Positions 8,336-18,119 of a stretch of DNA of 64,000 nt are shown here, piece after piece (within the stretch, counting starts at the first letter, position 1; each line of letters opens with the position of its first letter). A program made the position numbers and the translations under genes. The stretch is from an uncultured Clostridia bacterium (lineage in GTDB: Bacteria; Bacillota; Clostridia; TANB77; CAG-465), in contig CAKPOO010000002.1 in the NCBI GenBank assembly GCA_934169925.1, positions 1 to 64,000 of the forward strand, written 5' to 3'. The notes beneath the pieces are model-generated. The model was not told where the DNA came from, searched no databases, and saw nothing but the letters and a program-made list of their open reading frames with translations.

Positions 8336-11300
8336 ATGAATAAAAAGGTAAGAGAGGTATTTTTTAACTGTTTAAGTGACTTAAATAGCAATTTTGCTGA
8401 TGCTAATATTAGTGAGATAAAATTTTCAAAAAAATTAAATGCAACTATTATATCAACAAATTCAAAAAGTCCAATTCCACTTTCTACTATAGAAGAATTT
8501 GAAAGAAGAGCTTGCAAGGAATATGAACTTAATAGTTTTAGAGTTGATCATGAATATATAGGAGAGTGCATTGATATTAATGAAACTAATATACGAGATA
8601 TATTAGTTTTTATGATGAAAAAATATGATTATACAAAGCAAGTATTTCAAAATTGCAAAATAGATGTTGATAATGATACAAGAAATATTACAATAACACT
8701 TAGTAAAAAGTTTGCTAATTTTGTGCATATGAAAAAATTAGACGAGTATATAAAAAAATGCATAGATACAGAGTTTGGAAAAGCGTATAGTATTAATATA
8801 AAAGATGATGAAAATATAAAGGAAGAAGAATTTAAACCTTTAATGATTAAACTTGAAGATTTGGCTTCATTTTCACAAAGTCCATCAATTGGAGATGGCA
8901 CTAAAAATTCTACTGCACAAACACAAAATTCTAAATTTTCTCATCCTGTAAGACCAAAACTTACAGAAGAAGAAAAAGAAGAAAGAAAACTTGCAAAAGA
9001 GCCTCAACCTGAAAATGTTATATATGGAATAAACATTCAAACACAAGAAAGAGAAAAAGTTTGCGATCTTATTGAGTCTGAAAAAAGAGTTTGTATAGAA
9101 GGTGAATTATTCCAAAAAGACGAAAGAGAATTAAAATCTGGAAAGATTTTAATGATGTTATATATTACTGATCATACAGATACAATTTGTTGTAAGATGT
9201 TTTTAGATAAAGCAAAATATGAAGAGGTAAATCCAAAACTTAAAGCAGGTAAGTATTATACTGTACAAGGTAAATGTTTGGTTGATCCTTACTCTAATGA
9301 ACTTGGTATGATGGTAAATAATTTAAATACTGCTGAAAAACCAAAGCCACTTATGGATGATGCCGAGGTAAAAAGAGTAGAACTGCATATGCATACAAAA
9401 ATGAGTGCAATGGATGCTGTAACTTCAGCTACTGATATTGTAAAACAAGCAATAGCATGGGGACATAGTGCTGTAGCTATTACAGACCATGGAGTTGTTC
9501 AATCATTTCCTGAAGCAAATCATGTTATTTGTGATAACTATGAAAAGTTAGCAAAAGAAAAAACAGGAAAATCAAAGGTTTCTACTCAAGATATTTTGGA
9601 TAATGCACCAATAAAAGTAATATATGGTGTTGAAGGATATCTTGTTGATGATATAGCTCTTGATGTAGAAATACCTGATACATATTGTGTATTTGACTTA
9701 GAAACAACAGGTTTTGATCCAAAGAAAATGGATATGATAACTGAAATTGCAATATGTAAAGTAAGAAATAGAGAAATTATTGATGAATTTACTACTTTTA
9801 TAAACCCTGAAAGACATATTCCAAAAGAAGTTCAAGAATTAACACATATTACAGAAGAAATGGTAAAAGGTGCACCAACAATAGAAGAAGCATTGCCTAA
9901 AATACTAGATTTTATGGAAGGATGTACTTTAGTTGCACATAACTCTGACTTTGATATTGGATTCTTAGATTTCTTTGCTCAAAAATATGGTTATGAAGAT
10001 AGGTTTAATCCTTGTATAATAGATACTTTAATGATTGCTAAAGAATTGTATCCTGCATTTCCAGATAAAAAACTTGGTACAATTGCAAAAGAACTTGGAA
10101 TATCACTTGAAGGTGCACATAGAGCTATAAATGATACAAGAGCTACAGCTAAAGTATTTATAAGGATGGACGAAGATTTAGAAAAAAAAGGGATTGATAT
10201 AAAGTCATTTGCTCATACAGAAAAAGTAATTGGGGATGTACTTGGTGAAAAAGCATACCATATTATAATTCTTGCAAAAAATTATGCAGGTCTTAGAAAT
10301 CTTTATAAACTTATATCATATTCTCATTTACATTATTTTAAAAAGAAACCAAAAATATTTAAATCAATGTTAAATAGATATAGAGATGGCCTTATTTTAG
10401 GTAGTGCCTGTGAACAAGGTGAATTATATCAAGCAATTTTAAGAAAAGAGCCTGAAGAAAAGCTTGAACTTATTGCAAATTACTATGATTACCTAGAAAT
10501 ACAACCTTTAGGAAATAATGCCTTTTATACAAGAGGTGTAAAGAAAAAGAATAAAGCATATAGAAAAGGTATAGATCCAGTAGAAGATGAATATACAATA
10601 TTAAAACTTACAGATCAAGATTTAGTTGATATTAATATGAAAATAATAGAGCTTGGTGATAAAATCGGTAAGCCAACTGTTGGTACTTGTGATGTGCATT
10701 TCTTAAAAAAAGAAGATGAAATATACAGAAGAATATTACAAGCAGGACAAGGGTATGATGATGCTGATATGCAAGCACCTTTGTATTTTAGAACTACAAA
10801 TGAAATGTTAGCAGAATTTCCATATTTAAGTAAAGAAAAAGCTTATGAAATTGTTGTTGAAAATACAAACTTAGTTTCATCATGGTGTGATAGAATATCA
10901 CCTATATCTGATGAAAAATGTCCACCTCATATTGATGGGTGTGAGGAAGATATTAGAAATATAGCCTATGAAAAAGCACATAAACTTTATGGTGATCCTT
11001 TACCAGAAATTGTTCAAACAAGACTTGACAAAGAGTTAAATTCTATAATTTCAAATGGTTATTCTGTTATGTATATTATTGCACAAAGACTTGTTTGGGA
11101 CTCAAATGATCATGGATATATAGTTGGTTCAAGAGGTTCAGTTGGATCTTCACTTGCTGCATATATGACAGGTATAACAGAGGTTAATTCATTAAAAGCA
11201 CATTATAGGTGTCCAAACTGTCAATATTCTGATTTTACAGATTATGGATATCAAAATGGATTTGATTTGCCAGATAAAGATTGTCCAAAATGTGGGCATA

Positions 11301-12817
11301 AACTTGATAAAGATGGTATGAATATTCCATTTGAAACATTCCTTGGATTTAATGGAGATAAAGAACCTGATATAGATCTAAACTTTTCTGGAGAATACCA
11401 AGCAGAAGCACATAAGTATACTGAGGTAATATTTGGTAGAGGTACTACATATAAAGCTGGTACTATAGGTACAATTGCTGATAAAACTGCATATGGTTAT
11501 GTAAAAAATTATTATCAAGAAAGAAATATTGTAAAAAGAGAAGCTGAAATAACTAGAATTTCTGTTGGGTGTACTGGTATCAAAAGAACAACAGGTCAGC
11601 ATCCAGGTGGTATTGTTGTTGTTCCAAAAGGAAGAGAAATTTTTGATTTTTGTCCTGTACAACATCCAGCTGATGACCCTTACTCTTCAATAAAAACTAC
11701 ACATTTTGATTATCACTCTATTGATAAGAACTTATTAAAACTTGATATACTAGGTCACGATGATCCGACTGTTATTCGTATGTTATTTGATATAACAGGT
11801 AAAGATCCGACAAAAGTACCACTTGATGATAAAGAAACTATGTCAATTTTTTCATCAACAAAAGCTTTAGGTGTTACACCAGAACAGATAAAATCAGAAG
11901 TGGGATCATATGGAATTCCTGAATTTGGTACAAAGTTTGTTAGAGGTATGCTGGTTGATACAAGACCTACAACTTTTGATGAGCTTATAAGAATATCTGG
12001 ACTTTCACATGGCACAGATGTTTGGCTTGGTAATGCTCAAACTTTAATTGAGCAAGGAACAGTAACGTTACAAGAAGCTATATGTTGTAGAGATGATATC
12101 ATGGTTTATTTAATAGATAAAGGATTAGATCCAGGACATGCTTTTAAAATAATGGAAGTTGTTCGTAAAGGTAAAGCTTTAAAAGATCCGGTAAAATGGG
12201 CAGAATATGAAGCTGAAATGAGAGAGCATGGTGTTGCAGATTGGTATATAGATTCTTGTAAAAAAATAAAATACATGTTTCCAAAGGCTCATGCTGCAGC
12301 ATATGTAACAAACGCATTTAGAATTGCATGGTTTAAAGTTCATATACCAGAAGCATATTACGCTGCGTATATGTCTATAAGAGCAGACGATTTTGATAGT
12401 GATGCTATGTTACATGGAAAAGAAAGAGTAAAAGCTAAAATGAAAGAAATAGATGAACTTGGAAATAAAGCTGCACCAAAAGATAAAACAATGTATCCTG
12501 TATTAGAGCTTGTTCTTGAAATGAATGAAAGAGGAATTGATTTTTTACCTGTTGATATATATAAATCAGATATTAAAAATTTCAAAGTTGAAGGTAAAAT
12601 GTTAAGACCACCTTTATCAAAACTTACTGGTTTTGGAGAAGTTGATGCAACAAAACTTGTACAAGCAAGAGAAAAATATGGCAAATTTACATCAATAGAA
12701 GATATGGTACAAAAGTCTAAGATTGGTAAAGTTGCAGCAGAAACTTTGCAACTTGCAGGATGTCTTGATGGTATGCCAAGATCTGAGCAAATGGATATGT
12801 TTGACTTGTTAGGATAA
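8336..12817 (+). CDS. polC: PolC-type DNA polymerase III alpha subunit
   Basis: PolC is the replicative polymerase of low-GC Gram-positive bacteria. The 1493 residues show the usual order: an N-terminal domain, an OB fold (about 230-340), a PHP domain starting near 350 (HMHTKMSAMDA), an inserted DEDDh proofreading exonuclease starting near 450 (VFDLETTGFD), and the polymerase core. A four-cysteine zinc site (CPNC...CPKCG, near 958-985) and the catalytic aspartates in PDIDLNFSGEYQ (about 1011) are present. It is slightly longer than the Bacillus enzyme. It is monocistronic, with its own promoter and AGGGGAT ahead of ATG. The gene often sits near rimP/nusA, as here. Confidence 0.97.
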   Translation: MNKKVREVFFNCLSDLNSNFADANISEIKFSKKLNATIISTNSKSPIPLSTIEEFERRACKEYELNSFRVDHEYIGECIDINETNIRDILVFMMKKYDYTKQVFQNCKIDVDNDTRNITITLSKKFANFVHMKKLDEYIKKCIDTEFGKAYSINIKDDENIKEEEFKPLMIKLEDLASFSQSPSIGDGTKNSTAQTQNSKFSHPVRPKLTEEEKEERKLAKEPQPENVIYGINIQTQEREKVCDLIESEKRVCIEGELFQKDERELKSGKILMMLYITDHTDTICCKMFLDKAKYEEVNPKLKAGKYYTVQGKCLVDPYSNELGMMVNNLNTAEKPKPLMDDAEVKRVELHMHTKMSAMDAVTSATDIVKQAIAWGHSAVAITDHGVVQSFPEANHVICDNYEKLAKEKTGKSKVSTQDILDNAPIKVIYGVEGYLVDDIALDVEIPDTYCVFDLETTGFDPKKMDMITEIAICKVRNREIIDEFTTFINPERHIPKEVQELTHITEEMVKGAPTIEEALPKILDFMEGCTLVAHNSDFDIGFLDFFAQKYGYEDRFNPCIIDTLMIAKELYPAFPDKKLGTIAKELGISLEGAHRAINDTRATAKVFIRMDEDLEKKGIDIKSFAHTEKVIGDVLGEKAYHIIILAKNYAGLRNLYKLISYSHLHYFKKKPKIFKSMLNRYRDGLILGSACEQGELYQAILRKEPEEKLELIANYYDYLEIQPLGNNAFYTRGVKKKNKAYRKGIDPVEDEYTILKLTDQDLVDINMKIIELGDKIGKPTVGTCDVHFLKKEDEIYRRILQAGQGYDDADMQAPLYFRTTNEMLAEFPYLSKEKAYEIVVENTNLVSSWCDRISPISDEKCPPHIDGCEEDIRNIAYEKAHKLYGDPLPEIVQTRLDKELNSIISNGYSVMYIIAQRLVWDSNDHGYIVGSRGSVGSSLAAYMTGITEVNSLKAHYRCPNCQYSDFTDYGYQNGFDLPDKDCPKCGHKLDKDGMNIPFETFLGFNGDKEPDIDLNFSGEYQAEAHKYTEVIFGRGTTYKAGTIGTIADKTAYGYVKNYYQERNIVKREAEITRISVGCTGIKRTTGQHPGGIVVVPKGREIFDFCPVQHPADDPYSSIKTTHFDYHSIDKNLLKLDILGHDDPTVIRMLFDITGKDPTKVPLDDKETMSIFSSTKALGVTPEQIKSEVGSYGIPEFGTKFVRGMLVDTRPTTFDELIRISGLSHGTDVWLGNAQTLIEQGTVTLQEAICCRDDIMVYLIDKGLDPGHAFKIMEVVRKGKALKDPVKWAEYEAEMREHGVADWYIDSCKKIKYMFPKAHAAAYVTNAFRIAWFKVHIPEAYYAAYMSIRADDFDSDAMLHGKERVKAKMKEIDELGNKAAPKDKTMYPVLELVLEMNERGIDFLPVDIYKSDIKNFKVEGKMLRPPLSKLTGFGEVDATKLVQAREKYGKFTSIEDMVQKSKIGKVAAETLQLAGCLDGMPRSEQMDMFDLLG

Positions 12818-12843
12818 ACTAAAATATTTTAACTATACAATAC

Positions 12844-12871
12844 TTGCAATTATTAAAATATATTGTATAAT
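12844..12871 (+). promoter_or_regulatory. Sigma-A promoter of the hibernation factor gene
   Basis: TTGCAA (12844), 16 nt, TATAAT (12866), followed by a short leader. Confidence 0.7.
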
Positions 12872-12890
12872 ATATGTGTGAGGTGATATT

Positions 12891-13241
12891 ATGCAATTAG
12901 ATTTAACAGGACTTCGTATAGAAGTAACAGATGCTTACAAAGAATTTACAGAAAAGAAAGTAAAAAAACTAGATAAATTTTTCTCACCAGAAACAATTTG
13001 TCATGTAACTTTTACTGAAAAATCAAAAGGTAAAAACCACATTGATTTAAGAATTGAAGAAAAATCACGTACATATTTAGCAGAAGAAAATTGCGAAGAT
13101 ATTTACTATGGTTTAGAAAGTTTGATATCAAAAATTGAAGGTCAAATAAGAAAAGAAAAAACAGTAAAAGAAAAACAAAGAAAAGATTCAACAGTTAACA
13201 TGGGTGTAACTGAAGAAGATCTTGGAATTGATGAAGAATAA
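12891..13241 (+). CDS. hpf: Short ribosome hibernation promoting factor (HPF/RaiA family)
   Basis: HPF/RaiA proteins bind the 30S decoding site and silence ribosomes in stationary phase. The 116 residues start with the family fold MQLDLTGLRIEVTDAYKEF and continue with KKVKKLDKFF and basic residues. The C-terminal dimerisation domain of the long HPF usual in Firmicutes (about 180-190 residues) is missing; instead there is an acidic 30-residue tail. The product should therefore not make 100S dimers by the long-HPF mechanism. AGGTGAT precedes ATG. A terminator follows directly. It is monocistronic. Confidence 0.85.
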   Translation: MQLDLTGLRIEVTDAYKEFTEKKVKKLDKFFSPETICHVTFTEKSKGKNHIDLRIEEKSRTYLAEENCEDIYYGLESLISKIEGQIRKEKTVKEKQRKDSTVNMGVTEEDLGIDEE

Positions 13242-13243
13242 TG

Positions 13244-13272
13244 AAAAGCCAGTCATTTTGACTGGCTTTTTT
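13244..13272 (+). terminator. Terminator of the hibernation factor gene
   Basis: AAAAGCCAGTC pairs with GACTGGCTTTT around a short loop, followed by TT. Confidence 0.88.
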
Positions 13273-13280
13273 ACAGTTAT

Positions 13281-13739
13281 TTAAAGATTGTTTGATAAAT
13301 TTTTTTTACAAACGCCTTGGCAATGTCTAGATAATACTTCACAAATTATTATAATAGCAGTTGCAATCATTAACTTGCTAATTTGTGTAATAGAGTCAAG
13401 AAATAAAGCAAAACCTGGTATAAATACAAGAAGCTGAAGTATAAAAAAAGTAAAAAGTATTAATAAATGAAAACTAGAACCAAGTAAAGTTATTAAATTA
13501 TTTTTAAGTAAAAAAGATAAGGAATTTTCATTGAAAATTTTCTTTATTTCAGAAAAAATTGCAAAAATTAAAAGTACAACTGTTATAACGCAAAGTAAAA
13601 AAGTATGAGTGTTAACAAAATTTCTTAAAGTTAAAATTGCAATTAATAAAAATAAAAAGATAAAACTTATAATAGTGTATTTTTTAGCATTACCTTCCTT
13701 TCTAAAGTGATAAATAAAAAATAACTTTATTTTATTCAT
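13281..13739 (-). CDS. Unknown small integral membrane protein
   Basis: I do not recognise this 152-residue protein. At least four hydrophobic segments are visible (about 21-42, 46-64, 82-110 and 118-138), with short charged loops; the C-terminus is cytoplasmic-like and holds two cysteines (CQGVCKK). On the minus strand an AAGGAGG-like site precedes ATG 13739. It is flanked by mscS on the same strand. Nothing in it points to a transporter or enzyme. Confidence 0.65.
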   Translation of the reverse strand: MNKIKLFFIYHFRKEGNAKKYTIISFIFLFLLIAILTLRNFVNTHTFLLCVITVVLLIFAIFSEIKKIFNENSLSFLLKNNLITLLGSSFHLLILFTFFILQLLVFIPGFALFLDSITQISKLMIATAIIIICEVLSRHCQGVCKKNLSNNL

Positions 13740-13817
13740 AAAAGCCTCCTAAATTATTATTAGCCTAGATATTAATAGTTGCAAAATATATGCTAGCATA
13801 ATATTTGTTTATTGTCA

Positions 13818-13847
13818 ATAAAAAAAGTAACTTATAAAAGTTACTTT
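13818..13847 (-). terminator. Terminator of mscS overlapping its stop codon
   Basis: On the minus strand AAAGTAACTT pairs with AAGTTACTTT (13824-13833 with 13838-13847), then a T run. The right arm overlaps the last codons of mscS. Confidence 0.75.
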
Positions 13848-14908
13848 CTTAAATAAATTTCTTGTGATGGGTATGCAAGTTCAAGTTTATGAGCATTTAA
13901 AGTTTGCATTATTTTATAATTTATCTTTTCTTTTATAGCTAAGTAATCGTCATAATTTGTAAGATAAGTATAAAATGAAATGAATATTCCATAACCATTT
14001 GCAGATATTTCATTAAATCTAACTCTAGTAGTATCTGATTCTACTTGATCTGACATATTAAGAATTGCTTCAACGTCACTATTAAATTTAGCAAGAGATT
14101 TTAAATTTGCATCATATGTTATTTCAAGTTCAATATCAATTCTCCTTTTTTTCATTTTACTCCAATTTATAACAGATTCACTAGCAACAATTGAATTTGG
14201 AACTGTAATTAAAGAATGCTTGAATGTTCTAACACGTGTGCTACGTAAAGTTATTTCTTCAACAACTCCTTCAATATCTCCAATTTGTATCCAATCTCCA
14301 ATATCAAAAATTTTATCAAATGTAATAACAATACCACCAAATAAATTTTTTGCGGTATCTTGAGCAGCAAGTGCAAAAACAACACTTCCTATACCAAGAC
14401 CTGCAATGATTCCTGTAAGATCATATCCTAAATCATGTGCTATAAATATAACTGCTATAGCATTTACAATAAATTTTAAAATTTTGTTTATTAAAGAAGA
14501 AAGCACTTGACTGCTTTTTGCACCAACTTCTTTTTTTATTCTTTTAGCAAGTTTAGTATTTTCGTTAAATAAGTTATTTATTGATTTTGCAAGTAAAATT
14601 ATAAAAGAAATTCTAAATGCTTTATCAGCTATTGATGTAATTGTAGTATTTAATTTTAAAAATTTAATTGCAAGATATGCACCTAAAATTTTTAAAAATA
14701 TACTTACTGGTAAGTAAAAAGGATTTTCTTTGTATTTTTTTATTTTATCTTTTTTTACTTTAAATAATTTTAATATTAAATTTGTAATAGGTATACTTAT
14801 TACAAAAAATAATAATATTATAAAAATCGCAAAACCATAATCAATAAGTCTATCGACATTAGCGTTACCTGTATAAAAAATATTCAAAAAATAATTAATA
14901 AATCTCAT
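13841..14908 (-). CDS. mscS: MscS-family mechanosensitive ion channel
   Basis: These channels open under membrane tension and release solutes during osmotic downshock. The 355 residues begin with about four hydrophobic helices, then the Gly/Ala-rich pore helix (GIIAGLGIGSVVFALAAQD) and the conserved segment NLFGGIVITFDKIFDIGDWI. The beta domain follows (VEEITLRSTRVRTF, TVPNSIVASESVINWS), and then the cytoplasmic alpha/beta cage. GTGAGG precedes ATG on the minus strand. It is somewhat longer than E. coli MscS because of extra N-terminal helices. Divergent from cysS. Confidence 0.93.
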   Translation of the reverse strand: MRFINYFLNIFYTGNANVDRLIDYGFAIFIILLFFVISIPITNLILKLFKVKKDKIKKYKENPFYLPVSIFLKILGAYLAIKFLKLNTTITSIADKAFRISFIILLAKSINNLFNENTKLAKRIKKEVGAKSSQVLSSLINKILKFIVNAIAVIFIAHDLGYDLTGIIAGLGIGSVVFALAAQDTAKNLFGGIVITFDKIFDIGDWIQIGDIEGVVEEITLRSTRVRTFKHSLITVPNSIVASESVINWSKMKKRRIDIELEITYDANLKSLAKFNSDVEAILNMSDQVESDTTRVRFNEISANGYGIFISFYTYLTNYDDYLAIKEKINYKIMQTLNAHKLELAYPSQEIYLRK

Positions 14909-14986
14909 ATATTCTACCTCACATTATATTATAGAATATATAAAAAAAATTTACAACAAAATAGGATTAAATGATTTTAAAAAATA

Positions 14987-15015
14987 TTGAAAAATTGCAT
15001 AGAATAGTATATAAT
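14987..15015 (+). promoter_or_regulatory. Sigma-A promoter of cysS
   Basis: TTGAAA (14987), 17 nt, TATAAT (15010). No T-box leader is present: the start codon is only 33 nt further on. Confidence 0.75.
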
Positions 15016-15047
15016 CATTTACATATAATTTATAAGGAGATGAGTAT

Positions 15048-16439
15048 ATGTTAAAGTTATATAATACATTGACAAAGAAAAAAGAAGAATTTATTCCTAT
15101 AGATAAAAAAAATAATATAGTTAAAATATACACTTGTGGACCTACAGTATACAATTATGCACATATTGGTAATATGAGAGCATATATTTTTATGGATACT
15201 TTAAGAAAAGTTCTTAAAATGAATGGATATAAACTAGAACATGTTATGAATATTACTGATGTAGGACATTTAACTTCTGATGCTGATGAAGGCGAAGATA
15301 AAATGGAAAAATCAGCAAAAGAACAAAATAAAACTGTTTATGAAATAGCTGAAAAATATACTAAACTATTTTTAGAAGATATTCAAAAGTTAAACATTGA
15401 AAGACCAGAACATATTGTAAAAGCTACAGATCATATAAAAGAAATGGAAGAATATGTTAAAAAAATAGTTAAAAATGGATATGGTTATGAAACATCAAAA
15501 GGAATATATTTTGATACTTCTAAACTAAAAACTTATGGGGAACTTTCAAAAATTAATTTAGAAGGTCAAAAAGCTGGTGCAAGAGTTGACGTTGATACTG
15601 AAAAAAGAAATCCACTAGATTTTGCTTTATGGATAAAAGCACCAAAGGAACATATTATGAAGTGGGATAGCAGTTTTGGGGTATGTTATCCTGGATGGCA
15701 TATTGAGTGTAGTGCAATGTCAAATAAATATTTAGGTGAAAAATTTGATATTCATACAGGTGGTGTTGATCATATTCCAATACATCACGAAAATGAAATT
15801 GCACAATCACGTGGAGCAAATGGTATTAATCCAGCAAATTATTGGTTACATGTTGAGTTTTTACTTATAAATAACGGAAAAATGTCAAAAAGTTTAGGAA
15901 ATGTATATAAGATTAAAGATCTAGAAGAAAGAGGATTTGATGCGCTGGATTATAGATTTTTTACTTATACATCAAGTTATGATAATAAATTAAACTTTAC
16001 TTGGAAAGGTCTTACAGCATCAAAAACTTCACTTAATAGATTAAGAAAGCTTACATTATCACATAAAGGAGTAGATTCTTACGTATCTGATGAAGTTATT
16101 TTAAACTTTAAAAATAAATTTGAAGATGCTCTAAATGATAATATAAATATGCCAGTTGCTGTAGCGTGTGCTTTTGAAGCTGCTAAATATGAAGTAAAGT
16201 CAAATAAAATATATGAATTATTAAAAGAATTTGATAAGGTTTTATCAATAGATATTGATAGAAATGTAGAAGAAGAAACTTTAGAATTACCAAGTGATAT
16301 ATCTGAAATTTTAGAAGAAAGAAAAATAGCAAGAGAAAATAAAGATTTTGAAAAATCTGATAAATTAAGAGATTTATTAAAAGAAAAAGGATATATTGTA
16401 AAAGATTCAAAAGATGGACAAAAGATTGAGAGAGTGTAG
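15048..16439 (+). CDS. cysS: Cysteinyl-tRNA synthetase
   Basis: This enzyme charges tRNA-Cys with cysteine in the cytoplasm. The 463-residue length is standard. The class I signature appears as TCGPTVYNYAHIGNMR (HIGH-type, near 27-42) and KMSKSLGN (near 278). The zinc ligand set of the family is visible: Cys in YTCGPT, Cys in WHIECSAMS, and His/Glu in HHENEIAQS. SD AAGGAGATGAG precedes ATG. The stop is 3 nt before the next start, so it is translationally linked to a FemX-type aminoacyl transferase that itself consumes aminoacyl-tRNA. Confidence 0.97.
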   Translation: MLKLYNTLTKKKEEFIPIDKKNNIVKIYTCGPTVYNYAHIGNMRAYIFMDTLRKVLKMNGYKLEHVMNITDVGHLTSDADEGEDKMEKSAKEQNKTVYEIAEKYTKLFLEDIQKLNIERPEHIVKATDHIKEMEEYVKKIVKNGYGYETSKGIYFDTSKLKTYGELSKINLEGQKAGARVDVDTEKRNPLDFALWIKAPKEHIMKWDSSFGVCYPGWHIECSAMSNKYLGEKFDIHTGGVDHIPIHHENEIAQSRGANGINPANYWLHVEFLLINNGKMSKSLGNVYKIKDLEERGFDALDYRFFTYTSSYDNKLNFTWKGLTASKTSLNRLRKLTLSHKGVDSYVSDEVILNFKNKFEDALNDNINMPVAVACAFEAAKYEVKSNKIYELLKEFDKVLSIDIDRNVEEETLELPSDISEILEERKIARENKDFEKSDKLRDLLKEKGYIVKDSKDGQKIERV

Positions 16440-16442
16440 TAA

Positions 16443-17516
16443 ATGCCAATATTAGATAAAAATAATGTTAAAGAAGTTGAAAGATACGAAGAGTTTGTAA
16501 AAAATAGTAGAGCAAGCTTTATGCAATCTACAAAATGGGCAAAGGTAAAAACTAACTGGGAAAGTGAGTATGTGTATATTGAAGAAGATGGCAAGATAAA
16601 AGCATGTATGAGTATTTTACTAGAAAGAGTAAAAAAAACAAAGTTTTATCTTGCATATTCTCCAAGAGGCCCTATAGGGTGTGATATAAAAGATGTTGAA
16701 ACTGTTGAAAAGTTAGTAAAAGAAGCAGAAAAATTAAGAGAAAAATATAATATATTTGTATTTAAATTTGATCCTAATATAAAATACGATGAAACAATTA
16801 GCAAAATGTACTCATCTAAAGGATTTAAGGTATTAAATAAAAATGTAAGTAAAGATGATTTAATACAACCTCTTCATGATATGATTTTATATTTAGATGG
16901 ATATGATGAAGATGGAATATTTAAAACTTTTAGTGAGAAAACAAGATATAATACTAGACTTTCAAAAAGAAAAGGCGTTGAAGTATATTATTCTAATGAT
17001 GAAAAAGATTTAAAAATATTCTATGAACTATATAAGATAACAAGTATTAGAGATAGACTTGTTTGTAGATCATATGAATACTTTAAAAATATGTTGGAAG
17101 CTTTTGATAAAGATCAAATTAGAATTTATATAACAAAACATGAAGAAGATTATTTATCTGCAGCAATTACTTTAAATTATGGAGGAGAAGTCTTTTATTT
17201 ATATGGTGCTAGCAGTAATGTAAAAAGAAATTTAATGCCAAATTATAGTATGCAATGGGAAATGATAAAATGGGCTTTTGAAACAAAGGCACACATATAT
17301 AATTTTGGTGGAGTTTTAGAATTAAATCCTGATGATGGGCTATATAAATTTAAAATAGGATTTTGTAAAAAAGATGGTATAACAGAATATTTAGGCGAAA
17401 TTGATAAGGTATATAATAACTTTGTTTATTTTGGATTTAGATATGTGTTACCGGTTATAAAAAAAGTAAAAAGATTTTTTAGAAATGTAAAAAGAGATTT
17501 AGCTGCAAAAAGATAA
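16443..17516 (+). CDS. FemX/FemAB-family peptidoglycan bridge aminoacyltransferase
   Basis: Fem proteins transfer amino acids from aminoacyl-tRNA to the lipid II stem peptide. The 357 residues show the FemAB double-GNAT pattern: FMQSTKWAKVK at the N-terminus, YSPRGPIG, and a second lobe with FSEKTRYNTRLSKRKGVEV and LYGASSN...NYSMQWEMIKWA near the C-terminus. The usual tRNA-binding coiled-coil insertion is not obvious. It starts 3 nt after cysS, so both are co-transcribed. The amino acid transferred cannot be told from sequence; cysteine is not implied by the neighbour. Confidence 0.88.
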   Translation: MPILDKNNVKEVERYEEFVKNSRASFMQSTKWAKVKTNWESEYVYIEEDGKIKACMSILLERVKKTKFYLAYSPRGPIGCDIKDVETVEKLVKEAEKLREKYNIFVFKFDPNIKYDETISKMYSSKGFKVLNKNVSKDDLIQPLHDMILYLDGYDEDGIFKTFSEKTRYNTRLSKRKGVEVYYSNDEKDLKIFYELYKITSIRDRLVCRSYEYFKNMLEAFDKDQIRIYITKHEEDYLSAAITLNYGGEVFYLYGASSNVKRNLMPNYSMQWEMIKWAFETKAHIYNFGGVLELNPDDGLYKFKIGFCKKDGITEYLGEIDKVYNNFVYFGFRYVLPVIKKVKRFFRNVKRDLAAKR

Positions 17517-17558
17517 TAAATAAAAAGATAATTACATACAATTATACTAGGTGAGTTT

Positions 17559-18110
17559 ATGAGTGATGTTGAAAAAAAGCAAATAAAAAAACTTAGTATA
17601 ATTGGTTTTTTTGTAATATCTATACTTGGTACAATACTTCATTTTACATTTGAAATATTTGATAAAAATATAATTGTTGGAATATTTTCAAGCGTAAATG
17701 AAAGTGTTTTTGAACATTTAAAAATAGCTATTATTCCTTGTTTAATTTGGACTTTTATAGAGTTTATAACTTTAGAATTTAGGCCACCAAATTTATGGAT
17801 AAGTTTAGTATATAAATTAATAGCTATATGTGTGATTATAGTTGGTATATTTTATTTATATACCGGTATACTTGGTACAAATGTTGCATTTATTGATATT
17901 TCTTTATTTTATCTTGCTATACTTTTTTCTCAAATTATTTCATATAAAAAAGAAATTTCAGAAAAAGTTAGTAAAAAAACAGAAGAAATTTCAAAATATA
18001 TAATAATAATATTTTGTATATTAATAGTGTTATTTACATTTTGTCCACCAAAAATTGGACTTTTTAAAGATAATGTAAAAAGCACATACGGTATTTTTGA
18101 AGTAAAGTGA
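17559..18110 (+). CDS. DUF6512-type integral membrane protein
   Basis: The 183-residue protein has about five hydrophobic segments (15-37, 60-80, 88-110, 112-135 and 150-170). The N-terminal third carries the conserved run FSSVNESVFEHLKIAIIPCL, which I associate with the uncharacterised DUF6512 family. The region rich in Glu/His before a helix could be functional, but no reaction is known. SD AGGTGAG is close before ATG. It ends 9 nt before the flavin reductase gene, suggesting co-transcription with cysS-femX. Confidence 0.7.
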   Translation: MSDVEKKQIKKLSIIGFFVISILGTILHFTFEIFDKNIIVGIFSSVNESVFEHLKIAIIPCLIWTFIEFITLEFRPPNLWISLVYKLIAICVIIVGIFYLYTGILGTNVAFIDISLFYLAILFSQIISYKKEISEKVSKKTEEISKYIIIIFCILIVLFTFCPPKIGLFKDNVKSTYGIFEVK

Positions 18111-18119
18111 GGAGTTAAT

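Noticed and set aside
15016..15047. T-box control of cysS
   Set aside because: The promoter is only 33 nt before the start, leaving no room for a T-box leader.
16079..16594. A 171-residue minus-strand frame across the cysS/femX junction
   Set aside because: It is antisense to the motif-bearing 3' end of cysS and has no promoter or ribosome site.
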